NCBI RefSeq assembly: GCF_016745095.1
Contig: NZ_CP067087.1
Coordinates: forward strand, 2,840,501 to 2,904,500
Length of the DNA stretch: 64,000 bases
Origin: Croceicoccus sp. YJ47
GTDB taxonomy: Bacteria > Pseudomonadota > Alphaproteobacteria > Sphingomonadales > Sphingomonadaceae
Direction: 5' to 3'
Of this stretch, positions 1 through 8,868 are shown piece after piece. The first letter of the stretch is position 1. The number at the start of each line of letters is the position of its first letter. Made by a program: the position numbers and the translations under genes. The notes beneath the pieces were generated by a model. The model did no database searches. It was not told the origin of the DNA and saw only the letters and a list, made by a program, of their open reading frames with translations.

Positions 1-12
1 CGGGGTGCTTTC

Positions 13-450
13 ATGAAGCTTGGACGCATGAACCATGTCGGCGTGGCCGTGCCGGACATCGACGCGGCCATCGCGCATTACCGCGACACGATGGGCGCGC
101 GGCAAGTGACCGAACCGTTCGACCTGCCGGAGCAGGGGGTGCGCGTGTGTTTCGTTCATACGCCCGGCCATGACGCAACCGAAGGCACGCAGATCGAATT
201 GCTCTCACCGCTCGACGACACGTCGCCGGTCGCCGGCTTCATGGCGAAAAACCCGGCGGGTGGGCAGCATCACATCTGTTACGAGGTGCCCGACATTGCC
301 GAGGCGCGCGCCGAATTCGAGGCGATGGGCAAGCGTATCCTCGGCCCCACGCGCACAGGCGCGCACGGCACGCCGATCTTCTTCCTCCATCCCAAGGACA
401 TGCTCGGCCAGCTGACCGAGATCATGGAAACGCCGAGGCAGGCGCATTGA
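13..450 (+). CDS. mce: methylmalonyl-CoA epimerase
   Basis: Interconverts (2R)- and (2S)-methylmalonyl-CoA, the step between propionyl-CoA carboxylase and methylmalonyl-CoA mutase. The 145-residue product is a single VOC/glyoxalase-fold protein of normal family length. The expected metal ligands are visible: His in MNHVGVAVPD near the N-terminus, Glu in IELLSPL, His in QHHICYEV and Glu in LTEIMET near the C-terminus. The ATG at 13 is the first available; upstream sequence is outside the window, so a longer form cannot be excluded. It is followed at once by the hydratase gene and the mutase gene, which fits a propionate operon. The carboxyltransferase (pccB) gene is not in the window and may lie upstream. 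Confidence 0.93.
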   Translation: MKLGRMNHVGVAVPDIDAAIAHYRDTMGARQVTEPFDLPEQGVRVCFVHTPGHDATEGTQIELLSPLDDTSPVAGFMAKNPAGGQHHICYEVPDIAEARAEFEAMGKRILGPTRTGAHGTPIFFLHPKDMLGQLTEIMETPRQAH

Positions 451-452
451 CC

Positions 453-1226
453 ATGGCGGACGAACTCCTGACCGAACGCGAGGGTGACGTCGTCATCTTC
501 ACGCTCAACCGCGAAGACAGCATGAATGCGCTGACGCCCGAATTGCTGACCGCGCTGGCCGCGGGGCTTTCCGGCGCGGCGGAGGCGGGGGCGCGGGCCA
601 TCGTGCTCACGGGGGCGGGGCAATCCTTCTCCTCCGGCGCGGATCTCAAGGCTCGTGCAGACAGGGCTGCGGATCTGGGCGAGAAGATCGATCTTTATTA
701 CAATCCCGTCGCGCGGGCGATTGCCGATCTGTCGATACCGCTCATCGTCGCGATGAACGGCCCGGCGGTGGGCGCGGGGGCGGGATTCGCCATTGGCGGG
801 GACATCGTCATCGCCGAGCGGTCTGCCTACCTGTTGTTCGCATTCGTCAATATCGGGCTGGTTCCCGATGCGGGCACGACATGGCACCTTGCGAAAAGCG
901 TCGGCAAAGCGCGGGCGATGGACATGTTGCTGAGCGGAGAGAAGATCGACGCGGAGGCGGCGCTTGCCGCCGGGCTGGTCTCGCGCGTGGTCGACGACGG
1001 CACCGCCCTGGCCGAGGCGAAGGCGCTCGCGACTAGGCTCGCCAAAGGGCCGAGCAAGGCGATCGGCCTGATCCGCGCACAGGTGCTCCACGCGCTCGAC
1101 CATCATTTCGAAGCCAGCCTCGACACGGAGCGCGCGCATCAGACCACGGCCTACTTCACGCAGGATTTTGCCGAGGCCATCGCCGCCTTTCGCGACAAGC
1201 GCAAACCCGAATTCAAGGGCCGGTAA
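453..1226 (+). CDS. enoyl-CoA hydratase/isomerase family protein (PaaG-like)
   Basis: A crotonase-fold protein of 257 residues. The oxyanion-hole segments SSGADLKAR and GPAVGAGAGFAIGGD are present, and the VPDAG segment carries an Asp where PaaG-type 1,2-epoxyphenylacetyl-CoA isomerases do and classical hydratases have Glu, so isomerase chemistry is plausible. The exact substrate cannot be read from sequence. I chose ATG 453, two bases after the mce stop; a TTG at 447 overlapping that stop (TTGA) is in frame and would add two residues. Its place between epimerase and mutase suggests co-expression with acyl-CoA catabolism. Ends in TAA. Confidence 0.85.
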   Translation: MADELLTEREGDVVIFTLNREDSMNALTPELLTALAAGLSGAAEAGARAIVLTGAGQSFSSGADLKARADRAADLGEKIDLYYNPVARAIADLSIPLIVAMNGPAVGAGAGFAIGGDIVIAERSAYLLFAFVNIGLVPDAGTTWHLAKSVGKARAMDMLLSGEKIDAEAALAAGLVSRVVDDGTALAEAKALATRLAKGPSKAIGLIRAQVLHALDHHFEASLDTERAHQTTAYFTQDFAEAIAAFRDKRKPEFKGR

Positions 1227-1244
1227 GGGCCGACAGGACAGATC

Positions 1245-3494
1245 ATGAGCACATCCGATCACAACGATCCGAAGATCGAGACGCACACCGGCGAGGATGC
1301 CGGCGCGACCGGCGCCAAGCCCGCCGCCCCGGCCAAGGCGGAGGACCATGCGCCGACCGTTTCCGATTGGGAGGCGCTCGCCGCGAAGGAGGTGAAGGGC
1401 CGCGACCTGACCTGGGAAACGCCCGAAGGTATCGACGTCAAACCTTTGTATACAAAGGATGACCTTGCCGATTGGGATCCCGGCCTGCCCGGTTTCGCGC
1501 CTTATACCCGCGGGGTGAAGGCCAGCATGTATGCGGGCCGTAAATGGACGATCCGGCAATATGCGGGCTTCTCCACGGCGGAGGAATCCAACGCGTTCTA
1601 CCGCCGCAATCTCGCCGCCGGGCAAAAGGGGCTTTCGGTCGCGTTCGATCTTGCGACCCATCGCGGCTATGACAGCGATCATCCCCGCGTCGTCGGCGAT
1701 GTCGGCAAGGCGGGCGTCGCCATCGACAGCGTCGAGGACATGAAGATCCTCTTCGATCAGATTCCGCTCGACAAGATGAGCGTGTCGATGACGATGAACG
1801 GCGCGGTGATCCCGTGCCTCGCGTTCTACATCATCGCGGCGGAGGAGCAGGGCGTCACGCCGGATCAGCTGACGGGGACCATTCAGAACGACATTCTGAA
1901 GGAGTTCATGGTCCGCAACACCTATATCTACCCGCCCGAACCCAGCATGCGGATCATCTCCGACATCTTCGCCTACACGGCGGATCACATGCCGAAGTTC
2001 AATTCGATCTCCATCTCCGGCTATCACATGCAGGAGGCCGGCGCGACGCAGGTGCAGGAGCTTGCCTTCACCATCGCCGACGGCATGGAATATGTGAAAT
2101 ACGGGGTGGAGAGCGGGCTGGACATCGACCGGTTCGCGGGACGGCTGTCGTTCTTTTTTGCGATCGGCATGAATTTCTTCATGGAGGTCGCGAAACTGCG
2201 GGCCGCGCGTACCTTGTGGCACCGGGCGATGACGCAACTGGGCGCGCAGTCCGAACGCTCGAAAATGCTGCGCACCCATTGCCAGACCAGCGGCGTGTCC
2301 CTGACCGAGCAGGACCCGTACAACAATGTCATCCGCACCACGGTGGAGGCGATGGCTGCCATGCTGGGCGGTACGCAGTCGCTGCACACCAATGCGCTTG
2401 ACGAAGCGATTGCACTGCCCACCGATTTTTCCGCCCGCATCGCCCGCAATACGCAGATCGTGTTGCAGGAAGAAACGGGCATGACCAACGTGGTCGATCC
2501 GCTCGGCGGGTCCTATTACGTCGAGGCGCTCACAAAGAACCTCGTCGACGAGGCATGGGCGATCATCGAAAAGGTCCAGGCCGAGGGCGGCATGGCCAAG
2601 GCCGTCGCGGCGGGCTGGCCCAAGGGCATGATCGAGGAAGCCGCCGCATCGCGCCAGGCCCGCGTGGACAAGGGCGAGGATGTCATCGTCGGCGTCAACA
2701 AATATCGCCTTGCGCAGGAGGACGATCTCGAAACGCTCGACATCGACAACACCGCCGTGCGGCAATCGCAGATCCGCAGGCTCGAAACGACGCGCGCCAA
2801 TCGGGACGAGGCGAAATGCCGCGCCGCGTTGAAAGCGTTGGAGGACGGCGCGCGCGGCGATGGCAACGTGCTGGCGCTGGCGGTGGATGCCGCGCGCGAG
2901 CGCGCCACGCTGGGCGAAATTTCCGACGCGATGGAGGCGGTGTTCGGCCGTCACGACACCATGCCGACGCCGGTAAAGGGCATTTATGGCAAGGCCTATG
3001 CCGAGGATACGCGTTACCGCGCCGTCGTCGAGGGGGTGCAGGCGGTCGAACGCCGCATGGGCCGTGCGCCCCGCGTCATGGTCGCCAAGATGGGGCAGGA
3101 CGGCCACGATCGCGGCGCGAATGTCATCGCCAGCGCATTCGGCGACATGGGTTTCGACGTGACCACCGGGCCTTTGTTCCAGACGCCGCAGGAAACGCTG
3201 GAGATGGCGCTCGACCGGGATGTCGACATCATCGGCGCGTCCTCGCTCGCGGCCGGGCACAAGACGTTGATCCCCGAACTCATCCGCCTGTTGAAGGATG
3301 CGGGACGCAGTGACATCAAGGTCACGGCGGGCGGCGTCATTCCGTCCACGGATTACCAATATCTGCGCGATGCCGGGGTGCAGGGCATTTATGGTCCGGG
3401 CAGCAATGTCGTGGAATGCGCCGCCGACATGCTCCGCCTGCTGGGCCACAACATGCCGCCCGCCGATGAAGAAGAAAAGGATGCCGCCGAATGA
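1245..3494 (+). CDS. scpA: methylmalonyl-CoA mutase
   Basis: Adenosylcobalamin-dependent isomerisation of methylmalonyl-CoA to succinyl-CoA. The 749-residue chain carries both parts of the single-chain enzyme: an N-terminal TIM-barrel catalytic domain ([20 protein letters not shown] and the downstream [13 protein letters not shown] segment) and a C-terminal B12-binding domain with the DxHxxG motif ([10 protein letters not shown]), then ASSLAAGH and VTAGGVIPS. The first ~45 residues are an Ala/Lys/Glu-rich leader with no clear homologous motif. The start lies 18 nt after the hydratase stop. The last four bases overlap the bioB start (ATGA), so translation is probably coupled. B12 dependence implies cobalamin uptake or synthesis elsewhere. 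Confidence 0.96.
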   Translation: MSTSDHNDPKIETHTGEDAGATGAKPAAPAKAEDHAPTVSDWEALAAKEVKGRDLTWETPEGIDVKPLYTKDDLADWDPGLPGFAPYTRGVKASMYAGRKWTIRQYAGFSTAEESNAFYRRNLAAGQKGLSVAFDLATHRGYDSDHPRVVGDVGKAGVAIDSVEDMKILFDQIPLDKMSVSMTMNGAVIPCLAFYIIAAEEQGVTPDQLTGTIQNDILKEFMVRNTYIYPPEPSMRIISDIFAYTADHMPKFNSISISGYHMQEAGATQVQELAFTIADGMEYVKYGVESGLDIDRFAGRLSFFFAIGMNFFMEVAKLRAARTLWHRAMTQLGAQSERSKMLRTHCQTSGVSLTEQDPYNNVIRTTVEAMAAMLGGTQSLHTNALDEAIALPTDFSARIARNTQIVLQEETGMTNVVDPLGGSYYVEALTKNLVDEAWAIIEKVQAEGGMAKAVAAGWPKGMIEEAAASRQARVDKGEDVIVGVNKYRLAQEDDLETLDIDNTAVRQSQIRRLETTRANRDEAKCRAALKALEDGARGDGNVLALAVDAARERATLGEISDAMEAVFGRHDTMPTPVKGIYGKAYAEDTRYRAVVEGVQAVERRMGRAPRVMVAKMGQDGHDRGANVIASAFGDMGFDVTTGPLFQTPQETLEMALDRDVDIIGASSLAAGHKTLIPELIRLLKDAGRSDIKVTAGGVIPSTDYQYLRDAGVQGIYGPGSNVVECAADMLRLLGHNMPPADEEEKDAAE

Positions 3495-4498
3495 GCGCGC
3501 CGCGTAACGACTGGACCCGCGAAGAGATTGCGGGGCTGTTCGACCTGCCTTTTACCGAACTCGTATTTCGCGCCGCCGCCGTGCATCGCGATCATCACCG
3601 GGCCGGCACGGTGCAGCGTTCGACGCTGCTGTCGATCAAGACCGGCGGTTGCCCGGAGGATTGCGGATATTGCTCCCAATCGGTGAAGGCCGAAAGCGGG
3701 GTGAGGGCGACCAAGCTGATGGATGTGCGGCAGGTGATCCAGGCCGCGGCGCAGGCGAAGGACCACGGCTCGACCCGGTTCTGCATGGGGGCGGCGTTCC
3801 GCAATCCCAAGCCGCGCGACATGCCCGCGCTCACCGAAATGGTGCGGCAGGTGAAGGCGATGGGGCTGGAAACCTGCATGACCGCGGGAATGCTGGACGC
3901 AGAGCAGGCGGATCAGCTCGCCGAGGCAGGGCTCGACTACTATAACCACAACATCGACACCGGGCCGGAATATTACGACCGCGTCATCACGACCCGCACG
4001 TTCGAGGATCGCATCGACACGATCGGCAACGTGCGCGGCGCCGGGATCAAGGTGTGTTGCGGCGGCATCGTCGGCATGGGCGAAACGCGTGACGACCGCG
4101 TCGGCTTCATCCATGCGCTGGCCACGATGGACACGCACCCGGAAAGCGTGCCGGTAAACGCGCTGGTCCCGGTAAAGGGCACGGTGCTGGGTGACATGCT
4201 GGCCGATACGCCGATGGCGAAGATCGACGAGATCGAATTCGTGCGCACCGTCGCGGTCGCCCGCCTCACCATGCCGGACAGCATGGTGCGCCTGTCCGCC
4301 GGGCGCGAAAGCATGTCGGACAGCACGCAGGCCCTGTGTTTCCTGTCGGGCGCGAATTCGATTTTCAGCGGGGAAAAATTGCTCACCGCCGGGAATGCGG
4401 GCGACGATGCGGACGATGCTCTGTTCGAACGGCTCGGGCTCGAAACGATGGGCGCAGACGGGGCGTCTGCGCCGCGGATTGCGGAGGCGGCGGAATGA
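3491..4498 (+). CDS. bioB: biotin synthase
   Basis: Radical-SAM enzyme that inserts sulfur into dethiobiotin. The SAM-cluster motif CxxxCxxC is at about residues 54-61 ([13 protein letters not shown]), and the conserved YNHNIDT and [11 protein letters not shown] segments follow; length (335) is normal. The start overlaps the mutase stop by ATGA, and its own stop overlaps the next gene by ATGA. It sits inside the propionyl-CoA operon rather than with bioF/A/D, and one gene separates it from the biotin-dependent carboxylase alpha chain. The arrangement suggests that cofactor supply is matched to carboxylase synthesis; that link is inference. Confidence 0.96.
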   Translation: MSAPRNDWTREEIAGLFDLPFTELVFRAAAVHRDHHRAGTVQRSTLLSIKTGGCPEDCGYCSQSVKAESGVRATKLMDVRQVIQAAAQAKDHGSTRFCMGAAFRNPKPRDMPALTEMVRQVKAMGLETCMTAGMLDAEQADQLAEAGLDYYNHNIDTGPEYYDRVITTRTFEDRIDTIGNVRGAGIKVCCGGIVGMGETRDDRVGFIHALATMDTHPESVPVNALVPVKGTVLGDMLADTPMAKIDEIEFVRTVAVARLTMPDSMVRLSAGRESMSDSTQALCFLSGANSIFSGEKLLTAGNAGDDADDALFERLGLETMGADGASAPRIAEAAE

Positions 4499-4845
4499 TC
4501 CTCCTTGCGCTGGCCATGGTGGCGCAGCCGGCTGCGGCGCCCGATTGCGGGGACGCGATGACGCAGGCGGAGATGAACGCGTGCTCCTATGCCGAGTATC
4601 AGGCGGCGGATGCGGCATTGAATGCGCAGTGGACGATTGCCCGCGACGTGGCGAAGAACCGCGATCTTTTCGCCGACCTGCTGCGGGCGCAGCGGGCGTG
4701 GCTCGCATTTCGCGACGCGCATTGCGAGGCGGTTGCGGCGCAATATGCCGGCGGCTCGATCCGCCCGCTGGTCCACAATTCCTGCCTGACAGAACTGACC
4801 GAAACACGCACGACACAGCTGCGCGAAATGAGTGAGACGAATTGA
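4495..4845 (+). CDS. LprI/DUF1311-like secreted protein
   Basis: A 116-residue protein with a short hydrophobic N-terminal signal ([15 protein letters not shown]) followed by a lysozyme-inhibitor LprI-type domain. Four cysteines (DCGD, NACSY, AHCEA, NSCLT) are placed as in that family, and [14 protein letters not shown] is its most typical segment. It is probably periplasmic; whether it inhibits lysozyme is unknown. ATG 4495 is chosen because it overlaps the bioB stop by ATGA and gives a signal peptide. The stop overlaps the pccA start (TGATG). It appears to be a passenger in the propionyl-CoA operon with no obvious metabolic role. Confidence 0.8.
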   Translation: MILLALAMVAQPAAAPDCGDAMTQAEMNACSYAEYQAADAALNAQWTIARDVAKNRDLFADLLRAQRAWLAFRDAHCEAVAAQYAGGSIRPLVHNSCLTELTETRTTQLREMSETN

Positions 4846-6872
4846 TGTTCAAGAAAATCCTGATCGCAAATCGTGGCGAAATCGCCTGCCGGGTGATCAA
4901 GTCGGCGAAGAAGATGGGCATCGCGACCGTCGCCGTCTATTCCGATGCGGATGCGCGGGCGCCCTTCGTGAAAATGGCGGACGAGGCGGTGCATATCGGC
5001 CCCGCTGCGGCGGCGGAAAGCTATCTCGTCGCGGACAAGATCATCGACGCGTGCAAGCAGACGGGCGCCGATGCGGTGCATCCCGGCTATGGCTTCCTGT
5101 CCGAACGGACCAGTTTTGCCGAGGCGCTGGCCGAGGCGGGCATCGAATTCATCGGCCCGCCGGTCAATGCCATTGCCGCGATGGGCGACAAGATCGAGTC
5201 CAAGAAACTGGCGGAAAAGGCGGGGGTGAACACCGTCCCCGGTTCGGGCGGCGCGATCGACACCACGGCAGAGGCGCTCGAATGGGCGAACAAGATCGGC
5301 TACCCGGTGATGATGAAGGCCAGCGCGGGTGGCGGCGGCAAGGGCATGCGTCTCGCCTGGAACGACAAGGATGTCGAGGAAGGCTTCGAGGCGACCAAGC
5401 GCGAGGGGCTCAATTCCTTCGGCGACGACCGCGTCTTCATCGAGAAATTCATCGAATCGCCGCGCCATATCGAGATTCAGATCCTCGGCGACAAGCACGG
5501 CAACATCCTCTACCTCAACGAGCGCGAATGCTCGATCCAGCGGCGCCACCAGAAGGTGGTCGAGGAAGCACCGTCGCCCTTCGTCACGCCCGAAATGCGC
5601 AAGGCCATGGGCGAGCAGGCCGTCGCCCTGTCACGCGCGGTCGGCTATTACAGCGCGGGCACGGTGGAGCTCATCGTGTCGGGCGCGGACAAGACCGGGC
5701 AGAGCTTCTACTTCCTCGAAATGAACACCCGGCTTCAGGTGGAACACCCGGTGACCGAGGCGATCACCGGCATCGACATCGTGGAGCAGATGATCCGCGT
5801 CGCCGCCGGTGAAAAGCTCGACATGACGCAGGACGACGTGAAGATCGAGGGCTGGGCGATCGAGAACCGCGTCTATGCCGAGGATCCCTATCGCGGTTTC
5901 CTGCCGAGCACGGGGCGCCTCGTGCGCTACGACCCGCCTGTCGCGGGCTGGACCGGGGGCATTCGCGGCGTGGACGGCATCCGCGTCGACGAGGGCGTCG
6001 CCGAGGGCGGCGAGGTTTCGATGTTCTACGATCCCATGATCGCAAAGCTCGTCACCTGGGGCGAAACGCGCGATGAGGCCGCCGACCTCCAGATCGCCGC
6101 ACTGGACGCGTTCGAGATCGAGGGGCTGGGCCATAATATCGATTTCCTGTCCGCCATCATGCAGCATCCGCGGTTCCGTTCGGGCGAATTGACGACCGGC
6201 TTCATCGCGGAGGAATATCCCGATGGTTTCCAGGGCGCGCCCGCGGACGAAACGCTGCGCAAGCGGCTCGCCGCGATCGGGGCGTTCATCGCCGCCGCCC
6301 ATGCCGACCGTGCGCGCCGCATCGACGGGCAACTCGGCAACCGGCTGCACGCGCCGGGCGAATGGAGCGTGTGGATCGAGGACGCGGTGATGACCGTCGA
6401 ATTGTCCGGCGACCGGATCATGGTCGACGACGCGGTGATCGACCTGTCCATGGAATACGCCCCCGGACAGCGCAGCGTGCAGGCCGTCTTCGACAGTGAC
6501 GAGGACGGCGAGGGCGGCGAGACCATGACCGTTCAGGTGAAGCCGAAGCCGGCGGGCTTCCGCCTCGTCGCGCGCGGGGCGAGCCACGACTTGCGCGTGT
6601 TGCCGACCCGCGTCGCCAAGCATCAGAAGCACATGATCGAAAAGATCCCGCCGGACATGAGCAAATATCTGGTGTGCCCGATGCCCGGTCTGCTCGTATC
6701 GCTCCATGTCGGGGAAGGCGACAAGGTCGAAACCGGTCAGCCGCTCGCCACGGTGGAGGCGATGAAGATGGAAAACATCCTGCGCGCGGAAAAGAGCGGC
6801 ACCGTCAAATCCATCGAGGCGGCGGAGGGCGAGAGCCTTGCCGTGGACGCCATCATCCTCGAACTGGAATAA
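4845..6872 (+). CDS. pccA: propionyl-CoA carboxylase, biotin-carboxylase/BCCP (alpha) subunit
   Basis: ATP-dependent carboxylation of biotin for propionyl-CoA (or another acyl-CoA) carboxylase. The 675-residue chain has the biotin-carboxylase fold first (FKKILIANRGEIACRV, HPGYGFLSE, the ATP-grasp glycine loop KASAGGGGKGMR, and LEMNTRLQVEHPVTE), a linker region, then a C-terminal biotinyl domain with the AMKMEN attachment site at about Lys641. Start ATG 4845 shares bases with the previous stop (TGATG). The stop TAA shares its last base with the csaA ATG (TAATG). Context with epimerase and mutase favours propionyl-CoA over methylcrotonyl- or geranyl-CoA as substrate. The beta subunit gene is not in the window. 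Confidence 0.93.
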   Translation: MFKKILIANRGEIACRVIKSAKKMGIATVAVYSDADARAPFVKMADEAVHIGPAAAAESYLVADKIIDACKQTGADAVHPGYGFLSERTSFAEALAEAGIEFIGPPVNAIAAMGDKIESKKLAEKAGVNTVPGSGGAIDTTAEALEWANKIGYPVMMKASAGGGGKGMRLAWNDKDVEEGFEATKREGLNSFGDDRVFIEKFIESPRHIEIQILGDKHGNILYLNERECSIQRRHQKVVEEAPSPFVTPEMRKAMGEQAVALSRAVGYYSAGTVELIVSGADKTGQSFYFLEMNTRLQVEHPVTEAITGIDIVEQMIRVAAGEKLDMTQDDVKIEGWAIENRVYAEDPYRGFLPSTGRLVRYDPPVAGWTGGIRGVDGIRVDEGVAEGGEVSMFYDPMIAKLVTWGETRDEAADLQIAALDAFEIEGLGHNIDFLSAIMQHPRFRSGELTTGFIAEEYPDGFQGAPADETLRKRLAAIGAFIAAAHADRARRIDGQLGNRLHAPGEWSVWIEDAVMTVELSGDRIMVDDAVIDLSMEYAPGQRSVQAVFDSDEDGEGGETMTVQVKPKPAGFRLVARGASHDLRVLPTRVAKHQKHMIEKIPPDMSKYLVCPMPGLLVSLHVGEGDKVETGQPLATVEAMKMENILRAEKSGTVKSIEAAEGESLAVDAIILELE

Positions 6873-7243
6873 TGCACCTTCACCACGATCCATCCGCCCC
6901 ACCGGCCTAGGCGACGGATTTCGGGACCTTCCTGAAATCCGACATTCGCGTCGGCACGGTGGTCGAGGCACTCGATTTTCCGGAGGCACGCAAGCCCGCC
7001 TACATTCTCCATATCGATTTCGGCCCGGCGATCGGCACGCGGAAATCCAGCGCGCAGATCACGGTGAATTACACGCGCGAGGATCTCGTCGGCCTACAGG
7101 TCGCCGCGGTGGTGAATTTCCCGCCGCGGCAGATCGGACCCTTGATGTCGGAGGTGCTGACCATCGGTTTCGCGGATGAGGCGGGCGAGGTTGTCCTGTT
7201 CGCGCCGGACATGCCGGTGCCGAACGGATCGCGCCTGTTTTGA
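6872..7243 (+). pseudogene. csaA: CsaA-like tRNA-binding-domain chaperone gene with in-frame TAG at codon 13
   Basis: The frame encodes a CsaA-family protein (small dimeric OB-fold, proposed secretion chaperone). Typical segments are SDIRVGTVVEALDFPEARKP, KSSAQITVNYT, VVNFPPRQIGPLMSEVL and PVPNGSRLF. The start at 6872 is supported by TAATG overlap with pccA and by the leader MHLHHDPSAPPA, which resembles CsaA N-termini as I remember them. Codon 13 (6908-6910) is TAG, inside CCTAGG; reading resumes in the same frame as ATDFGTFLKSD. The next in-frame GTG (6959) falls inside the OB fold and would remove a conserved strand. Possibilities are a nonsense mutation, readthrough, a non-standard start (ACG at 6914) or a base-calling error. 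The rest of the domain is intact, so decay would be recent. Confidence 0.75.
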
Positions 7244-7686
7244 GCCGAGCAGCCCGCCGTATCTGGACCATCGGGTACGAGCAGGCGACCGTCCCCGCGC
7301 TCATCGACGCGCTGACGGCGGCGGGGATCGAACTGCTTGTCGATGTGCGGGCCTTGCCCCTGTCGCGGCGGCCCGGATTTTCGAAGACCGCGCTGGCCGG
7401 CGCGGCGCAGGAGGCGGGCATCGCCTATCGCCATATGAAGCCGCTCGGCACGCCGAAGGAAGGGCGGGAGGCCGCGCGCAAGGGCGACCGGGCCACGTTG
7501 GAACGGGTCTACGAAGGGCAGCTCGAACTGCCGGAGGCGCTGGCCGCCGGGGCGGAGTTGCGCGATCTCGCGCTCCATCATCGCACCGCCATGCTGTGTT
7601 TCTGCCGCGATGCCAGCAAATGCCATCGCTCGATCCTGCACGCCGCGATGCTCGACGATTTCGCCGCGATCGACCTTTTGCCGTAA
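7240..7686 (+). CDS. DUF488 domain-containing protein
   Basis: A 148-residue DUF488 protein. Typical features are the opening IWTIGYEQ, LVDVRALPLSRRPGFSK, YRHMKPLGTPKEGR and a C-terminal LCFCRDASKCHRS cysteine/histidine segment. The biochemical function of the family is not established. The start is TTG 7240, overlapping the csaA stop (TTGA), which is the usual coupling pattern in this operon; no nearby in-frame ATG gives a complete domain. This is the last gene of the run that begins with mce. The gap to the next gene is 60 nt and holds a possible promoter. Confidence 0.8.
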   Translation: MSRAARRIWTIGYEQATVPALIDALTAAGIELLVDVRALPLSRRPGFSKTALAGAAQEAGIAYRHMKPLGTPKEGREAARKGDRATLERVYEGQLELPEALAAGAELRDLALHHRTAMLCFCRDASKCHRSILHAAMLDDFAAIDLLP

Positions 7687-7712
7687 TGGGCAGCCGGGCC
7701 GCGCCGCGTTGA

Positions 7713-7737
7713 GGAACCGACTGCGCGGCCGGGCGTA
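7713..7737 (+). promoter_or_regulatory. possible EcfG-type (general stress) promoter before the DUF421 pair
   Basis: GGAAC at 7713-7717, 16 nt, then CGTA at 7734-7737. The known alphaproteobacterial EcfG consensus is GGAAC-N16/17-CGTT, so there is one mismatch. The predicted transcript start is only a few bases before the ATG at 7747, leaving the AAGG at 7737-7740 as the only ribosome-binding candidate; this weakens the call. Confidence 0.3.
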
Positions 7738-7746
7738 AGGTCGGTT

Positions 7747-8304
7747 ATGGATTTCGGGAAAATCGCCGCCGACCTGGCGAAGATGTTCTACGATAACTGG
7801 TTCGGGATCGAGCGGGTTATCGTCATGACGACATTTGCCTATATCGGGTTGATCGTGATCCTGCGCATCGTTGGCAAGCGTTCGCTGGCAAAACTGAACG
7901 TGTTCGATTTCGTCGTTACCGTCGCGCTGGGGTCCACGCTGGCCAGCATATTACTGTCCGAAAACGTCGCCTATGCCGAAGGGGCGATGGCGTTCGTGAT
8001 GCTGTGCGGCCTGCAATGGATCGTGTCGAAATGGTCGATCCATTCCGATTGGTTCAAGCGGTTGATCCGGTCCGAACCGCGGCTCCTCCTCGATAACGGC
8101 GCGTTTTGCGAAGCCGCGATGCGCGATGAACGGATCACCCATCACGAGGTCGAATCCGAAATCCGCAAGAAAGGCTTCGGCGACCGGGAGGATATCGCCG
8201 CCGTGGTGCTCGAAAGCGACGGCACGTTCAGCGTGATCCCGCGATCCAAGGCCCATACCCGCAGCGTGCTGAACCCCGTGCGTAAAAGCGGTGCCGACAC
8301 GTGA
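7747..8304 (+). CDS. DUF421 (YetF-like) membrane protein, first copy
   Basis: 185 residues. Three hydrophobic helices occupy roughly residues 20-95, including the family signature GKRSLAKLNVFDFVVTVALGS. A cytoplasmic YetF-type domain follows, with PRLLLDNGAFCEAAMRDERIT and VVLESDGTFSVIPRS. The function of DUF421 proteins is unknown; the best-studied examples are Bacillus YetF-type proteins. It is about 40 nt upstream of a second DUF421 gene with clearly similar sequence, so the two probably arose by tandem duplication and may form a heteromer. ATG 7747 has an AAGG seven bases upstream. Confidence 0.82.
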   Translation: MDFGKIAADLAKMFYDNWFGIERVIVMTTFAYIGLIVILRIVGKRSLAKLNVFDFVVTVALGSTLASILLSENVAYAEGAMAFVMLCGLQWIVSKWSIHSDWFKRLIRSEPRLLLDNGAFCEAAMRDERITHHEVESEIRKKGFGDREDIAAVVLESDGTFSVIPRSKAHTRSVLNPVRKSGADT

Positions 8305-8343
8305 TGAGTCGCTTCCGACGACAGGATATACAGGAAATGTACA

Positions 8344-8868
8344 ATGTTTTTCGATAGTTGGGCGCAGGTCTTCAGAGTGCTTGCGATGGTGGGTGCGTCC
8401 TATGCGCTCATCATCGTGATCCTGCGCGTGGCGGGGAAACGCTCCTTGTCGAAGCTGAACGCGTTCGATTTCGTGGTGACCATCGCGCTGGGGTCGATCC
8501 TGGCCAGCACGATCCTGCTGAAGGATATTTCCCTGTCCGAAGGCGTGGCGGCGCTGCTCGGGCTTGCCGCGTTGCAGATGATGGTGACGTGGTTTTCGAA
8601 CCGGAGCCATCGTTTTGCCAAGGCCTTGCGCTCGGAACCCCGGCTCCTGCTGTCCGATGGCAAGTTCCATGACGAGGCGCTGCGCAACGAACGCATCACC
8701 CAAGGCGAGGTCGAGGCGGCAATCCGCAAGCACGGCGAAGGCAAGATCGCCAATGTCAGCGCGGTCGTGCTCGAATCCGACGGCTCGCTCTCCGTCATAT
8801 GTCAGGGGCCGTCGCGCGATTTCACGGCCCTGCGCTCGGTGCTGGGGCCGGAGGAAACCAGCCTTTAG
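8344..8868 (+). CDS. DUF421 (YetF-like) membrane protein, second copy
   Basis: 174 residues with the same architecture as the preceding gene: three N-terminal membrane helices with GKRSLSKLNAFDFVVTIALGS, then the soluble domain with PRLLLSDGKFHDEALRNERIT and VVLESDGSLSVIC. It starts 39 nt after its paralogue, after an AGGAA-type ribosome-binding site. Divergence from the first copy is spread over the whole length, so the duplication is not recent. The stop is TAG and overlaps the convergent aroB 3' end by four bases. Function unknown. Confidence 0.82.
   Translation: MFFDSWAQVFRVLAMVGASYALIIVILRVAGKRSLSKLNAFDFVVTIALGSILASTILLKDISLSEGVAALLGLAALQMMVTWFSNRSHRFAKALRSEPRLLLSDGKFHDEALRNERITQGEVEAAIRKHGEGKIANVSAVVLESDGSLSVICQGPSRDFTALRSVLGPEETSL

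Noticed and set aside
279-3449. 1056-residue open frame on the minus strand opposite the mutase and hydratase genes
   Set aside because: Composition is rich in Arg, His and Ala with no domain, and the plus strand encodes well-known enzymes. Long antisense frames are common in high-GC DNA.
4336-4494. Longer LprI-like protein starting at 4336
   Set aside because: The extension overlaps bioB out of frame and lacks a signal peptide; the ATGA start at 4495 fits both coupling and secretion.
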